Positions 52,650 through 63,663 of a DNA stretch of 64,000 bases are shown here, one piece after another (the first letter of the stretch is position 1; each line of letters opens with the position of its first letter). The notes under the pieces were generated by a model. It saw only the letters and a list, made by a program, of their open reading frames with translations. It was not told the DNA's origin and did no database searches. Location: the NCBI GenBank assembly GCA_947501845.1, contig CANMXP010000003.1:62001-126000 (forward strand). The letters are read 5' to 3'. The position numbers were made by a program, and so were the translations under genes. The stretch is from an uncultured Flavobacteriaceae bacterium (GTDB taxonomy: Bacteria > Bacteroidota > Bacteroidia > Flavobacteriales > Flavobacteriaceae).

Positions 52650-53906
52650 ATGTACGCCTTAGTAGATTGTAACAACTTTTATGCGTCTTGCGAACGTGCT
52701 TTCAACCCTAATTTGCGCAATAAGCCCATTGCTATTTTAAGTAATAATGATGGCTGTGTTATTTCGCGTAGTGATGAGGCTAAAGCATTAAACCTTCCTA
52801 TGGGGGCACCTATTTTTAAATGGGAGGCATTCTGTAAAGCGAATAATATCCTTATTTATTCTTCTAATTATCCATTATATGGAGATATGAGTAGCCGTGT
52901 TATGGACATATTAAAACAATTTACGCCTAATGTAGAGGAATATAGTATTGATGAAGCTTTTATGCAATTTAAAGGTTTTGAAGGGTATGATTTTGAAGCT
53001 TATGGAAACCAAATTAGACAACGCATTTTAAAATGGACTGGTATTCCTACGTGTGTGGGGATAGCACCAACAAAGGCTTTGAGCAAAGTTGCTAATAAAA
53101 TAGCACGTAAGTTTCCTAACGAAACTAGAGGTGTTTATGTTATTGATTCTGAAGAAAAAAGAATGAAAGCTCTAAAATGGATAAAATTGGAAGCCGTTTG
53201 GGGGATTGGTTATGGGTTGCAGAAACGATTAAAAGCTAAGGGGTGTAAAACAGCATTGGATTTTGTTCAATTACCAGATGAATGGGTACGTAAAAGTTTT
53301 TCAATAACAGAATGGAAACTGAAAAAGGATTTGGAAGGCATTTCTAAATTAGAGTTAGATGAATTTCAAACAAAAAGAGCCATTGCAACAACCAGAAGTT
53401 TTGAATATACCTTCTCTGATATTGAAAATATTAAAGAACGAATTTCAACGTTTGCAACAAGCTGTGCCGAAAAGCTACGGAAACAAGGTTCTAGTTGTCA
53501 TATTATTTATGTTATTTTAAGAAGTGATAGGCATAAAAAAGGAACAGAACAGCATAGAGCAAGTAAAGCAGTAAACTTACCGTACCCAACAAATTCTTCT
53601 TTAATTATTAGTAATTGTGCCGTAGATAGTGTAGTTTCAATTTTTAAAAAAGGTATAAAGTATAAGCGAGCTGGTGTTATTGTTACGGGTTTGGTGCCAA
53701 CAAATAATCATCAATTAAATATGTTTGAAACAGAAAACCCAAAACATAAACCGTTAATGGATACTATAGATATATTGAATGCTAAATACGAAAATTATAA
53801 AGTAAAGTTAGGGAACCAAGACTTGAAACGTACCTGGAAAATGAGACAAGAGCGACTATCTCCAAGGTATACAACGAATATTAATGATATTATAAAAGTA
53901 AAATGA
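52650..53906 (+). CDS. umuC: Y-family DNA polymerase, UmuC type
   Basis: 418 aa. Catalytic acids are D6 (YALVDCNNFYASCERAF) and D101/E102 (EYSIDEAFM). The steric-gate region, the little-finger domain (RAIATTRSFEYTFSDIENIK) and the C-terminal DUF4113 part (KRAGVIVTGLVP, RPLMDTIDILN-like) are in place. It is the catalytic subunit of error-prone polymerase V. The stop overlaps the umuD start by four bases (ATGA). Order umuC-umuD is the reverse of E. coli. No LexA box is evident. Confidence 0.94.
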   Translation: MYALVDCNNFYASCERAFNPNLRNKPIAILSNNDGCVISRSDEAKALNLPMGAPIFKWEAFCKANNILIYSSNYPLYGDMSSRVMDILKQFTPNVEEYSIDEAFMQFKGFEGYDFEAYGNQIRQRILKWTGIPTCVGIAPTKALSKVANKIARKFPNETRGVYVIDSEEKRMKALKWIKLEAVWGIGYGLQKRLKAKGCKTALDFVQLPDEWVRKSFSITEWKLKKDLEGISKLELDEFQTKRAIATTRSFEYTFSDIENIKERISTFATSCAEKLRKQGSSCHIIYVILRSDRHKKGTEQHRASKAVNLPYPTNSSLIISNCAVDSVVSIFKKGIKYKRAGVIVTGLVPTNNHQLNMFETENPKHKPLMDTIDILNAKYENYKVKLGNQDLKRTWKMRQERLSPRYTTNINDIIKVK

Positions 53907-54343
53907 TACTACACAAATCACAACACTTAACGTTTTTTACTCCAAAAGCCATAAGCGATTCGGGAGCTCCTTTTTTTGATACTGGAATTTCGGCAGGATT
54001 TCCTTCGCCTGCTGAAGACTTTAAGGAACAACGTTTGTCTTTAGATAAAGAGCTTATTAAAAATAAAGAAGCTACCTTTTTTGCTCGGGTAAGTGGACAG
54101 TCTATGATTGGTGCTGGATTAGATGATAATGATTTATTAGTTATAGACAGAAGCTTAGAACCTGTGAATAATAAAATAGCTGTTTGCTTTTTAGATGGTG
54201 AGTTTACAGTAAAGCGTTTAAAGGTAGATAAGGATGAGGTTTGGTTACAGCCAGAAAATCCTAATTATCCAATAATCAAAATTACTAGCGATAATGATTT
54301 TATTATTTGGGGCATTGTTACTAATGTGATTAAAAAAGTATAG
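53903..54343 (+). CDS. umuD: UmuD, SOS mutagenesis protease subunit
   Basis: 146 aa. Self-cleavage site A31-G32 (GISAGFPSPAEDF), catalytic S67 (VSGQSMIGAG) and K104 (FTVKRLKV) identify a LexA/UmuD-type S24 peptidase. After RecA-stimulated cleavage, UmuD' joins UmuC to make polymerase V. No DNA-binding domain is present, which separates it from LexA. Overlap with umuC indicates coupled translation. Confidence 0.93.
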   Translation: MILHKSQHLTFFTPKAISDSGAPFFDTGISAGFPSPAEDFKEQRLSLDKELIKNKEATFFARVSGQSMIGAGLDDNDLLVIDRSLEPVNNKIAVCFLDGEFTVKRLKVDKDEVWLQPENPNYPIIKITSDNDFIIWGIVTNVIKKV

Positions 54344-54349
54344 TTTATA

Positions 54350-54904
54350 ATGTCTCAAATTGTTTATAAGCGTGCAGAAACAGAAGGGGAGTTACTGCAA
54401 ATTTTAGAGATACAACGTGCTAATATTAAGTTATTATTATCTGAAGAAGCTATTAAAACGGAAGGCTTTGTTTCTGTAAAGCACACTTTTGATGTTTTAA
54501 AGCGTATGAACGATGCTTGTCCGCACATTATTGCTACACACAAAGAAAAAGTTGTGGGTTATGCTTTATGTATGCTTAATGCTTTTCGAAATGATGTGCC
54601 TGCGCTTATTCCTATGTTTGAATATATGGATGGGATTATTGAATCTAAAAATTTATCTGAGCTGCATTATTTAATTATGGGGCAAATTTGTATAGATAAA
54701 GCTTACCGAAAGCAGGGCATTTTCAAAAAGATGTATCAATGTTTTAAAGATGAATTAAAGTCAGATTTTGATGCCGTAGTTACAGAGGTTGATTCTAAAA
54801 ATAATCGTTCTTCTGAAGCACATCGAGCCGTAGGGTTTGAAATTTTAGATGTTCATACCGAAGCAGGTGAAGACTGGGAATTAATGATCTGGAAATGGAC
54901 ATAA
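54350..54904 (+). CDS. GNAT family N-acetyltransferase
   Basis: 184 aa GNAT fold: the motif-A region reads IMGQICIDKAYRKQGIFKKM (Q/R-x-x-G for acetyl-CoA), followed by FDAVVTEVDSKNNRSSEAHR and AVGFEILDVH. The substrate is unknown. It is six bases after umuD, so co-transcription with umuCD is likely. The link to DNA damage is by context only. Confidence 0.85.
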   Translation: MSQIVYKRAETEGELLQILEIQRANIKLLLSEEAIKTEGFVSVKHTFDVLKRMNDACPHIIATHKEKVVGYALCMLNAFRNDVPALIPMFEYMDGIIESKNLSELHYLIMGQICIDKAYRKQGIFKKMYQCFKDELKSDFDAVVTEVDSKNNRSSEAHRAVGFEILDVHTEAGEDWELMIWKWT

Positions 54905-54928
54905 TTGATTCAAACAAATAATAGTATA

Positions 54929-54960
54929 AAAAAACGCGAAGCTAATGCCTCGCGTTTTTT
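54929..54960. terminator. Bidirectional terminator between GNAT gene and atpC
   Basis: AAAAAACGCGA (54929-54939) and TCGCGTTTTTT (54950-54960), 11-bp perfect arms with a 10-base loop. It has an A-run on one side and a T-run on the other and can serve both the umuC operon and the atpDC operon. Confidence 0.85.
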
Positions 54961-54984
54961 ATATATTTTATAAAAGAAATTAAT

Positions 54985-55263
54985 TTAATCTGCTAAAACA
55001 ATAATTTTATTGTCTTTCATTTCTATAGTTCCAGAGCTTATCTTTAATAAAGTTGTATCTTTTTCACCTTTAGTAAATTTGTCTTGAACCTCTTCGTCTA
55101 ATTCAATATTTCCTGAGATTTTCACAACACCTTCTTTTAATATAGATACAATAGGTGCGTGATTATTTAACATTTCGAAATCTCCATTAACTCCAGGAAC
55201 AGCAACACTGGTTACTTCTCCGCTAAATAAGGTTGCTTCAGGTGATACAATTTCTAAATACAT
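54985..55263 (-). CDS. atpC: ATP synthase epsilon subunit
   Basis: 92 aa from the ATG at 55263 (MYLEIVSPEATLFSGEVTSV). A longer frame begins with a TTG inside a palindromic repeat and is rejected. It has the N-terminal beta-sandwich of the epsilon chain (FEMLNNHAPIVSILKEG) but almost no C-terminal helical domain, a short form common in Bacteroidota. It couples the F1 rotor to the membrane ring. It follows atpD after 103 bases filled with inverted repeats. Confidence 0.92.
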   Translation of the reverse strand: MYLEIVSPEATLFSGEVTSVAVPGVNGDFEMLNNHAPIVSILKEGVVKISGNIELDEEVQDKFTKGEKDTTLLKISSGTIEMKDNKIIVLAD

Positions 55264-55302
55264 ACTAAAACTTGTTTTAGTACCCTGAAACAAGTTCAGG
55301 GT
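55263..55302. repeat. Two adjacent inverted repeats at the atpC start
   Basis: TACTAAAAC-TT-GTTTTAGTA (55263-55282) overlaps the atpC start codon by a single base. ACCCTGAA-ACAAG-TTCAGGGT (55282-55302) follows. The second is the CCTGAA/TTCAGG dispersed palindrome family, and a partial copy (ACTGAAATAAGTTCAG) lies about 40 bases further at 55340-55355. In the atpC mRNA they would form hairpins before the start codon. Confidence 0.65.
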
Positions 55303-55366
55303 CTTTAATTTTTATTGAAAGTTCGAATTTTAAAAGATACTGAAATAAGTTCAGCACTTGCTTAGG

Positions 55367-56878
<1,512 letters not shown>

Positions 56879-56935
56879 TTATGTATTTAATATTATGCGA
56901 TTTAATTGAATAAAAACACTTTTAGTTTTCGCGTG

Positions 56936-56943
56936 CAAAGATA
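56936..56943 (-). promoter_or_regulatory. -7 box of the atpD promoter
   Basis: TATCTTTG on the minus strand, 60 bases before the ATG. No clear TTG at -33. Confidence 0.5.
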
Positions 56944-56993
56944 TATTTTTTAATTTAAAATAAAAGTTGTTTTTCGAGCTTTTTTATAATAAA

Positions 56994-57020
56994 AAAACAC
57001 CTCCTGTATGAAGGTGTTTT
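56994..57020 (-). terminator. Terminator of the TonB receptor-GDSL operon
   Basis: AAAACACCT (56994-57002) and AGGTGTTTT (57012-57020), perfect 9-bp arms, with a T-run on the minus strand. It lies 22 bases past the stop at 57043. Confidence 0.8.
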
Positions 57021-57042
57021 GTAATGGTATTTTTATTTTAAA

Positions 57043-58596
57043 TTATTGTAACGTAGGCGAGTAATTTGTTGGATAGTCATTTGCCTTCACAACATTTCCT
57101 GATTCAATAAAGTTTGAACCAAATGTAGCATCGATAGCTTCTAAAAATTTATTAGCCATAAGTGCATAGCCTCTCGCTGTTAAGTGAATACCGTCTAAAC
57201 CTATGGCGCCACCAGTAATTAGATCAGCATTAAGACTAAAACCATCAAAACCAATTCCTGTACTTGCTAGTTCACTAAGAATACTGTTTAAATCAACTAA
57301 GGCAATATTATCATTCGAACTTGCTACTTGGGCTATAGTTGTGTTATATGCATCTGTTGCCGTTTTTATTTCAGCAAGCTCGTCACTATCTAAAGCATCT
57401 CCATCATCAATTCCATTAACCGCGGCAATTACCAAAGCTCCTTGTTGAGGTGTTGGCGTTCCCCCAGCTAGAAGAATTCCTAAAACTTGCAAAACTTCTG
57501 GGGTTAAAGCTACCGAACCATAACCTTGGGCTAGAGCACCTTGGTCAATACTCAATACCAATAACTCATCTTCGGTCATTTGCCTAAAGCCTAACGGGTT
57601 GGTAGGCGTTACAGGAACATCAATAATCCATCTGTTTGCTCCTGCGCTAAACGGTATAGCATATTGAGAAGCTAAAGCCTGAGCTTGAGCGGGTGGGACC
57701 ATTTGAGCTATTAAAACTTGAGTAAATATTCCTTCCACAGCCTTAAAAAAACCAGTTAATTGACCCGCAGTAGCTTCATCTATAACTAGAGCGTTATTTG
57801 GTACAGTCGTAAAATGCGGCAAGTCTGTAACATAAGGAACATTTGTAACAACGCCTTTTGCGCCTCCAGAAGTTAAGGTAGTTACTAAAGTTTTAAATGT
57901 CTCATCAAAACCAGTTCCTGCGGGGCCACCAGAAGGTGTTATTAAATTTGATCCATCTCCACCAGAGAGAGCATAACCAAGTACATCATTACCCCCAATC
58001 TCAGATAAAGTGAAAAATGTAGGGTTTTGTGCCATAGCGTCTTCTAAAACTGTAGCTGTTGGAGATGATGCAATACGAGCATAGAATGGATTTAAGCTTG
58101 CATAGCTTGGTGTTACCAAATGCCAGCTTTTTGCACCTGGAATCCCGAAATTATTAAAATCGCTGCCAATATTTACACCAGCTTCCGTTGTGATAGGGGG
58201 TACAGGAGCTCCTAATCCTGTTAAAAAGGCATCTAAGGGTTGTGGCCCAGGGATGGCACTATTGAATGTAAATCGATATCCTCTTACTATATTTCCACCT
58301 ACTAAAATACCACCTGTATTATCATCCATTAACGATTGTGTAAAAGCACCTCCTCCTGCTTTTGCAAATTCTTTTGACAAAATATTTGGGAATGAGTTTT
58401 CTTGTGATGCTTTAAATAAACCACCATCTGTAAAGCCAGATGTAAAAGAGGCACCTACGGCTATATAATTTGAAAAATCTGCAGAACCTGCTGTTAATTC
58501 TGGTAAAATGATTTCTTCTGGTAATATTTTGTCGTCTTCGTTGCAAGCTAAAAATCCTAAAACAAGGACAAAAAGGTATATATATCTAATATTCAT
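57043..58596 (-). CDS. SGNH/GDSL-type hydrolase lipoprotein
   Basis: 517 aa with a lipobox (LVLGFLAC). The SGNH blocks are GASFTSGF (block I, nucleophile serine), a conserved N in SEIGGNDVLGYA (block III), and DGIHLTARGYAL (block V, D-x-x-H). The length is large for the family because of insertions between the blocks. It is an extracytoplasmic esterase or lipase-like enzyme of unknown substrate. It is co-transcribed with the TonB receptor 10 bases upstream, so the pair may cleave and import the same molecule. Confidence 0.85.
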   Translation of the reverse strand: MNIRYIYLFVLVLGFLACNEDDKILPEEIILPELTAGSADFSNYIAVGASFTSGFTDGGLFKASQENSFPNILSKEFAKAGGGAFTQSLMDDNTGGILVGGNIVRGYRFTFNSAIPGPQPLDAFLTGLGAPVPPITTEAGVNIGSDFNNFGIPGAKSWHLVTPSYASLNPFYARIASSPTATVLEDAMAQNPTFFTLSEIGGNDVLGYALSGGDGSNLITPSGGPAGTGFDETFKTLVTTLTSGGAKGVVTNVPYVTDLPHFTTVPNNALVIDEATAGQLTGFFKAVEGIFTQVLIAQMVPPAQAQALASQYAIPFSAGANRWIIDVPVTPTNPLGFRQMTEDELLVLSIDQGALAQGYGSVALTPEVLQVLGILLAGGTPTPQQGALVIAAVNGIDDGDALDSDELAEIKTATDAYNTTIAQVASSNDNIALVDLNSILSELASTGIGFDGFSLNADLITGGAIGLDGIHLTARGYALMANKFLEAIDATFGSNFIESGNVVKANDYPTNYSPTLQ

Positions 58597-58606
58597 AATG
58601 ATCTTT

Positions 58607-61447
58607 TTATAAGTTATTAATTGTCCATGAAAGGTAAAACTGCGAGCCTATCATACCAGTACCCACAGCTGTAAAGTATTCATCGCCTAAAAGGTTAGAG
58701 GCACCAGCTTTAAATGTAGATTTTAAAGCAGGTACTCGTAAATTTATTTGTGCATCTAACACATGGTAAGCAGGAACCTCTGCAGTAGCAAAAGAAGCTT
58801 CCCACACATAATTATCACTCCATCTCCAGGCGACATTAAAGCCAAAGTTTTCAAATAAATTAGTATTACCAAAAGAGCCTTTAAGTTTATGCTCTGGTGT
58901 GTTAAAGTTTGTTTGGAAATCTGGATTAGCATCACGATCAAAATCTAATTTGGCATAAGTATAATTCATACCTAAATCATAGTTGCCAAATATTTTAGTT
59001 GTTACACCTAAAGCAGCACCATAAGAATTAACATCTGCTGTAGTGTTTGTATAAGCTCTATAAGCTTGAAAATCACTATTAGCTATGGCAATTATAGCTA
59101 AAGGTGTTGGTGTACCATTTACAGGTGTTGTTTGAGATAATTGCACATCACCATAAAATGGGTTAACAACATCTACTGTGGTAATGAAATCTTGATATTG
59201 ATTTAAATACGCACTAAAATCAATAATAACCTTATCTAGTTTCCCTCGATAACCTACTTCAAAAGAACTAACCTGTTCTGGTTTTACGATATCTGGATTT
59301 GCTATATTTAAATCTGCAGGATTTTGAGAAGCAGCAAATGCTGCTACCGAAGACCTTGTAAAGGAGTTGTTATAAGCTCCAGTACCGTCATAATCAAAAC
59401 TATTACCAATAATACTTTGTCCAGTTGTTGAAATATCATCTCCACTAACCGTTCTTAAATCCCTTTGGGGATTATCTGGTGCACTTCCCAATAAAATAAT
59501 ACTACCTACATTAAAGCCAATATATAAGGCTTGAGTATCGGGATTTCTAAAACCTGTTTGAAAAGAGGCTCTTAAATTATGATTATTGTTTTCCCCTAGA
59601 TTATAACCTAAGGATAACCTTGGAGAGAAAAATGCATCAAAGAGTTCCGATTTGTCATAACGTATAGATGCGGTTAATTTCAAGCGATCGTCTTCTAAAA
59701 ATTTCTTTTGAATTTGAGTATATAGGCCAACTTCAGAATATGGAATCTCGCTTAATTTATCAGTATAGATAGAACCAAATGAATTCAGTATATACTTTCT
59801 ATAGGAACCACCAACCTGAATATCGGCAAAATCGGTTAAATGACTGAAATTATAGTTTGCATCTGAATGATAAATTTTAGATTCATCTCTAAATTTACTT
59901 CCAGTCAATACATCTGGGTCGTTTATTACTGTATTGAAAGCATTTTGAAACGCGGGGGTACCAGGCTCAAACCTTCCTGTATCTGCCGTCTGTCTTGCAA
60001 GAGCATGTGCTTCGTTAGCATTTAATCCAGCTAATGTACCTTGTACAAAAGCTCCAGTGTATTCACCAAACCAGACCTCATCAGTTTTCCATTGTCTATT
60101 TATATTGACACCCGTAAAGACCATGTCGTAAGAATCCCCAGCATTATCGGCCGTTACGTAGCCTCTAAGAAAAAAATTATCGTTTTTTATTTCTAGTTTG
60201 TGTTGCTGTAAAAAGAAGTTCTTTATGGAGTACCTATTAGAACCTTGATATACGGTAGACCCAGAGCCTATTTTGCCTACGTATTGAATTTCAAAATCGT
60301 TCTCCCATGGTCTAAAATATAATCCCCAGTCCGATTTAATACTTTTAGCATCGTAATCTGTTAAATCTGCTTCGTCATAGCCTGTTCTACTCACATTCAC
60401 AGATGGTACCAAATTGGCTAGAGCTGGGTTAGGGAGTCGTCCTAGTGCAGCTAGTCGATCTGCTACAGTTTTAATGTTAATGGTTGCAATATCACCATAT
60501 ACGTTTACACCATCATAATCTATATCATTTTCTCTGGTACTATTACTTTCTACAAAAGTAGTAGTTCGATCCTTCCCTCTAGTATCGTTTGCTACCCAAT
60601 CGGTTCCTTGCAAATAACTGAAATTAGCCTTCACCGCAAATTTATCACTGAATTTGTGCGCAACTCTGATGCCATAATCTTTATAGTCGTTATCTCCAGC
60701 AGCTTGCTGAGAGGTGATTCCTTGTTTATAATAAGCACTAATTCCAGAATGATCAAAAGGATTTTTACTTCTCATAAATAGGATACCATTGAATGCATTG
60801 GCACCATAAAGAGCAGAAGCTGCTCCTGGTAAGAGTTCTACACTTTGTACATCTGTTTCAATCATTCCCAATAAATTTCCCAAAGGAAAGTTAAGCGCTG
60901 GGGCAGCATTGTCCATACCGTCTACTAGTTGCATAAAACGTGTATTAGCAAATGTTGCAAAACCTCTTGTGTTAACAGACTTAAAGGTTAAACTGTTTGT
61001 GTTAATATCAACTCCTTTTAGATTTTCTAATCCGTCATAGAAATCTGAAGAAGCCGTATTTTTAATTGCTTTTAATCCGAAGCGCTCTACGGTTACTGGC
61101 GATTCAAATATTCGTTCTGGTGTTCTTGATGCAGAAATCACAACTTCATCTAATGATGTGCCTTCTTTAAGAACAAAATTCAAAGTTTGATTATTTGACG
61201 TTACTTCTTTAGTAACGGTTTCAAAACCTACGCTACTTGCTTGAGCGCTAAACGGCGGGTTTTGATTAATAGTAAGAGAGAAATTACCATCAAAATCTGT
61301 CACGACACCTGTTGAAGTACCAATAATAATAACATTCGCTCCTGGTATGGGTTGGTTATTATCGTCTACAACAGAGCCAGAAATAGTTGTTTGGGAATAA
61401 GATAAACCACAAAACAACAACAGTAAAATTGAGAAAATTGTCTTCAT
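58607..61447 (-). CDS. TonB-dependent receptor with carboxypeptidase-like domain
   Basis: 946 aa. Signal peptide (SYSQ), carboxypeptidase-regulatory-like domain (about 20-95, GSVVDDNNQPIPGANVIIIG), plug (EVVISASRTPERIFESPVTV, MQLVDGMDNAAPALNFPLGN, VELLPGAASALYGANAFNG) and barrel ending FYLSWTINNL. It is a plug of the common receptor type and not the SusC type. It is first in a two-gene operon with the SGNH lipoprotein. The ligand is unknown. Confidence 0.9.
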   Translation of the reverse strand: MKTIFSILLLLFCGLSYSQTTISGSVVDDNNQPIPGANVIIIGTSTGVVTDFDGNFSLTINQNPPFSAQASSVGFETVTKEVTSNNQTLNFVLKEGTSLDEVVISASRTPERIFESPVTVERFGLKAIKNTASSDFYDGLENLKGVDINTNSLTFKSVNTRGFATFANTRFMQLVDGMDNAAPALNFPLGNLLGMIETDVQSVELLPGAASALYGANAFNGILFMRSKNPFDHSGISAYYKQGITSQQAAGDNDYKDYGIRVAHKFSDKFAVKANFSYLQGTDWVANDTRGKDRTTTFVESNSTRENDIDYDGVNVYGDIATINIKTVADRLAALGRLPNPALANLVPSVNVSRTGYDEADLTDYDAKSIKSDWGLYFRPWENDFEIQYVGKIGSGSTVYQGSNRYSIKNFFLQQHKLEIKNDNFFLRGYVTADNAGDSYDMVFTGVNINRQWKTDEVWFGEYTGAFVQGTLAGLNANEAHALARQTADTGRFEPGTPAFQNAFNTVINDPDVLTGSKFRDESKIYHSDANYNFSHLTDFADIQVGGSYRKYILNSFGSIYTDKLSEIPYSEVGLYTQIQKKFLEDDRLKLTASIRYDKSELFDAFFSPRLSLGYNLGENNNHNLRASFQTGFRNPDTQALYIGFNVGSIILLGSAPDNPQRDLRTVSGDDISTTGQSIIGNSFDYDGTGAYNNSFTRSSVAAFAASQNPADLNIANPDIVKPEQVSSFEVGYRGKLDKVIIDFSAYLNQYQDFITTVDVVNPFYGDVQLSQTTPVNGTPTPLAIIAIANSDFQAYRAYTNTTADVNSYGAALGVTTKIFGNYDLGMNYTYAKLDFDRDANPDFQTNFNTPEHKLKGSFGNTNLFENFGFNVAWRWSDNYVWEASFATAEVPAYHVLDAQINLRVPALKSTFKAGASNLLGDEYFTAVGTGMIGSQFYLSWTINNL

Positions 61448-61602
61448 TTAGTAAGAATTAGTTTATGTATTAGCTAAGCAATATAAAGATATTAAATATT
61501 ACTCAAGCATAAAAATAGAAAAAATTATGCATGCATAGTATTTTTTTAACAAAAAAACACCTGAAAAATTGATTTATATGTAAAAAAAAGGAAGGTTTAT
61601 TG

Positions 61603-61646
61603 AATATTATCATTATGCATTAGATGAAATGCATAATGATAATATT
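61603..61646. repeat. Long AT-rich inverted repeat between glmS and the TonB receptor gene
   Basis: Perfect 18-bp arms AATATTATCATTATGCAT (61603-61620) and ATGCATAATGATAATATT (61629-61646) around an 8-base loop. It lies 27 bases past the glmS stop. It lacks a T-run, so it is not a typical intrinsic terminator, though it could stop or stabilise the glmS transcript. Confidence 0.75.
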
Positions 61647-61673
61647 ATTCTCAAATTATATAATGTAAAATAA

Positions 61674-63521
61674 TTACTCTACAGTAACAGATTTAGCCAG
61701 ATTTCGTGGCTGATCTACATTTTTACCTAACATCACGGCAATGTGATAAGATAATAATTGAAGTGGTATGGTAGTTAATAAAGGAGAAAGTGAGTCTAAA
61801 GTTTCTGGCACCTCAATAACATGGTCTGCCAGTTCTTTAACTTGAACGTCGCCTTCGGTTACAATTCCTATAATTTTTCCCTTACGGGATTTTATTTCTT
61901 GAATATTGCTTACTACTTTTTCGTAATGTCCCTTTTTTGTAGCAATAACCACAATAGGCATATTTTCATCAATTAAAGCAATAGGGCCATGTTTCATTTC
62001 CGCAGCAGGATAACCTTCCGCATGAATATAAGAAATCTCTTTTAGTTTTAAAGCGCCTTCAAGTGCAACAGGGAAATTATAACCTCTTCCTAGATATAAG
62101 AAATTACTAGCGTCTTTATAGATTTCAGATATCTTTTGAATGTGTGCATCAGATTTTAAAGATTCTTCAACTTTTTTAGGAATCATTTCTAATTCTAGCA
62201 AATGGTGACGGAAATCTGAACTGCTAATGGTACCTTTTGCTCTAGCTAATCGCAATGCCATAAGTGTTAAAACGGTTATCTGAGTGGTAAAGGCCTTTGT
62301 TGAAGCAACACCAATTTCAGGACCAGCATGCGTATAAGCACCAGCATGTGTTTCTCTAGCAATAGATGAACCAACAACATTACAAACACCAAAAACAAAT
62401 GCACCTTTAGATTTTGCTAATTTAATAGCTGCTAGCGTATCTGCCGTTTCTCCAGATTGCGAAATTGCTATAAGGACGTCTTTTTCTGTGATAACAGGGT
62501 TACGGTATCTAAACTCGGAAGCATATTCAACTTCTACAGGAACCCTGGCTAAATCTTCAAAAATATATTCTGCTACTAAACCAGCATGCCATGAAGTACC
62601 ACAAGCTACAATTATAATACGATCGGCATTCAAAAACTTCTTCATATTATCTTCAACACCTGCCATTTTTATAATAGCTTCTTGTCTAAGAAGTCTTCCT
62701 CTATAAGTATCGATGATGGCTTTAGGCTGTTCGTGAATTTCTTTCAGCATAAAATGATCGAAACCACCTTTTTCTATTTGTTCTAAATTTATTTGAAGTT
62801 TCTGGATATAAGGATCAACCAAAGAATCATCTTTAATTTTTCTAATTTTTATCCCTTTATGAAACCTAATAATAGCCATTTCTTCATCTTCTAAATAAAT
62901 AGCATCTTTTGTATATTCTAAAAAAGGCGAGGCATCACTTGCAATAAAAAACTCATCTTCCCCAATACCAACTGCTAATGGGCTTCCTAAACGAGCAATA
63001 ACGACTTCTTCAGGTTTGTTTCTGTCAAAAACAGCAATGGCATAAGCGCCTATTACTTGATTTAATGCAATCTGTACAGCCTTACCAAGTTTTACATCTT
63101 CTTGTTTTTTTACATCTTCAATCAAATTAATTAGGACTTCGGTATCTGTATCTGATTTGAAAGTATAACCTCTTGATACTAATTCTTTTTTGAGGGATTC
63201 ATAATTTTCAATAATACCATTATGAATAATAACTAAATCACCAGAATTTGAAATATGAGGATGGGAATTCACATCATTAGGTACTCCATGTGTAGCCCAT
63301 CGTGTATGTCCGATACCAACATTACCGTTTTTAGTAATTTCTTTATCAGAACGTTCTTCTAAGTCGGCTACTTTTCCTTTAGTTTTAGAAACTTTAAGCT
63401 CATTACCATCAAATAAAGCGATTCCTGCACTATCGTAACCTCTATATTCTAAACGTTTAAGACCTTCTATGATAATTGGATAAGCTTCTCTAGGGCCAAT
63501 ATATCCTACAATTCCACACAT
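61674..63521 (-). CDS. glmS: Glutamine-fructose-6-phosphate aminotransferase (isomerizing)
   Basis: 615 aa, full length. The N-terminal cysteine nucleophile follows the start (MCGIVGYIG), then GIGHTRWATHGVPNDVNSHP and IIHNGIIENY of the glutaminase domain. Two SIS domains follow (ACGTSWHAGLVAEYIFE, AISQSGETADTLAAI, and GVASTKAFTTQI), ending in PRNLAKSVTVE. It makes glucosamine-6-phosphate for peptidoglycan and lipid A. It lies next to a DUF4270 gene, a common Bacteroidota neighbour. Confidence 0.97.
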   Translation of the reverse strand: MCGIVGYIGPREAYPIIIEGLKRLEYRGYDSAGIALFDGNELKVSKTKGKVADLEERSDKEITKNGNVGIGHTRWATHGVPNDVNSHPHISNSGDLVIIHNGIIENYESLKKELVSRGYTFKSDTDTEVLINLIEDVKKQEDVKLGKAVQIALNQVIGAYAIAVFDRNKPEEVVIARLGSPLAVGIGEDEFFIASDASPFLEYTKDAIYLEDEEMAIIRFHKGIKIRKIKDDSLVDPYIQKLQINLEQIEKGGFDHFMLKEIHEQPKAIIDTYRGRLLRQEAIIKMAGVEDNMKKFLNADRIIIVACGTSWHAGLVAEYIFEDLARVPVEVEYASEFRYRNPVITEKDVLIAISQSGETADTLAAIKLAKSKGAFVFGVCNVVGSSIARETHAGAYTHAGPEIGVASTKAFTTQITVLTLMALRLARAKGTISSSDFRHHLLELEMIPKKVEESLKSDAHIQKISEIYKDASNFLYLGRGYNFPVALEGALKLKEISYIHAEGYPAAEMKHGPIALIDENMPIVVIATKKGHYEKVVSNIQEIKSRKGKIIGIVTEGDVQVKELADHVIEVPETLDSLSPLLTTIPLQLLSYHIAVMLGKNVDQPRNLAKSVTVE

Positions 63522-63663
63522 AAGTAAAAATTTTTATTTGGTTTAATTTTAGCAAAAGCAAATATGTAAAATAAATTTTAAATAGTCGTCATTTATTACA
63601 CAAAGACAATAGTTTATACGATGAAATCCATTTTAGTAGGAGCTTTCTACAAATAAGAGCGTA

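Noticed and set aside
55264-55293. Longer atpC start
   Set aside because: It would use TTG inside a dispersed palindrome, and the residues do not belong to the epsilon chain.
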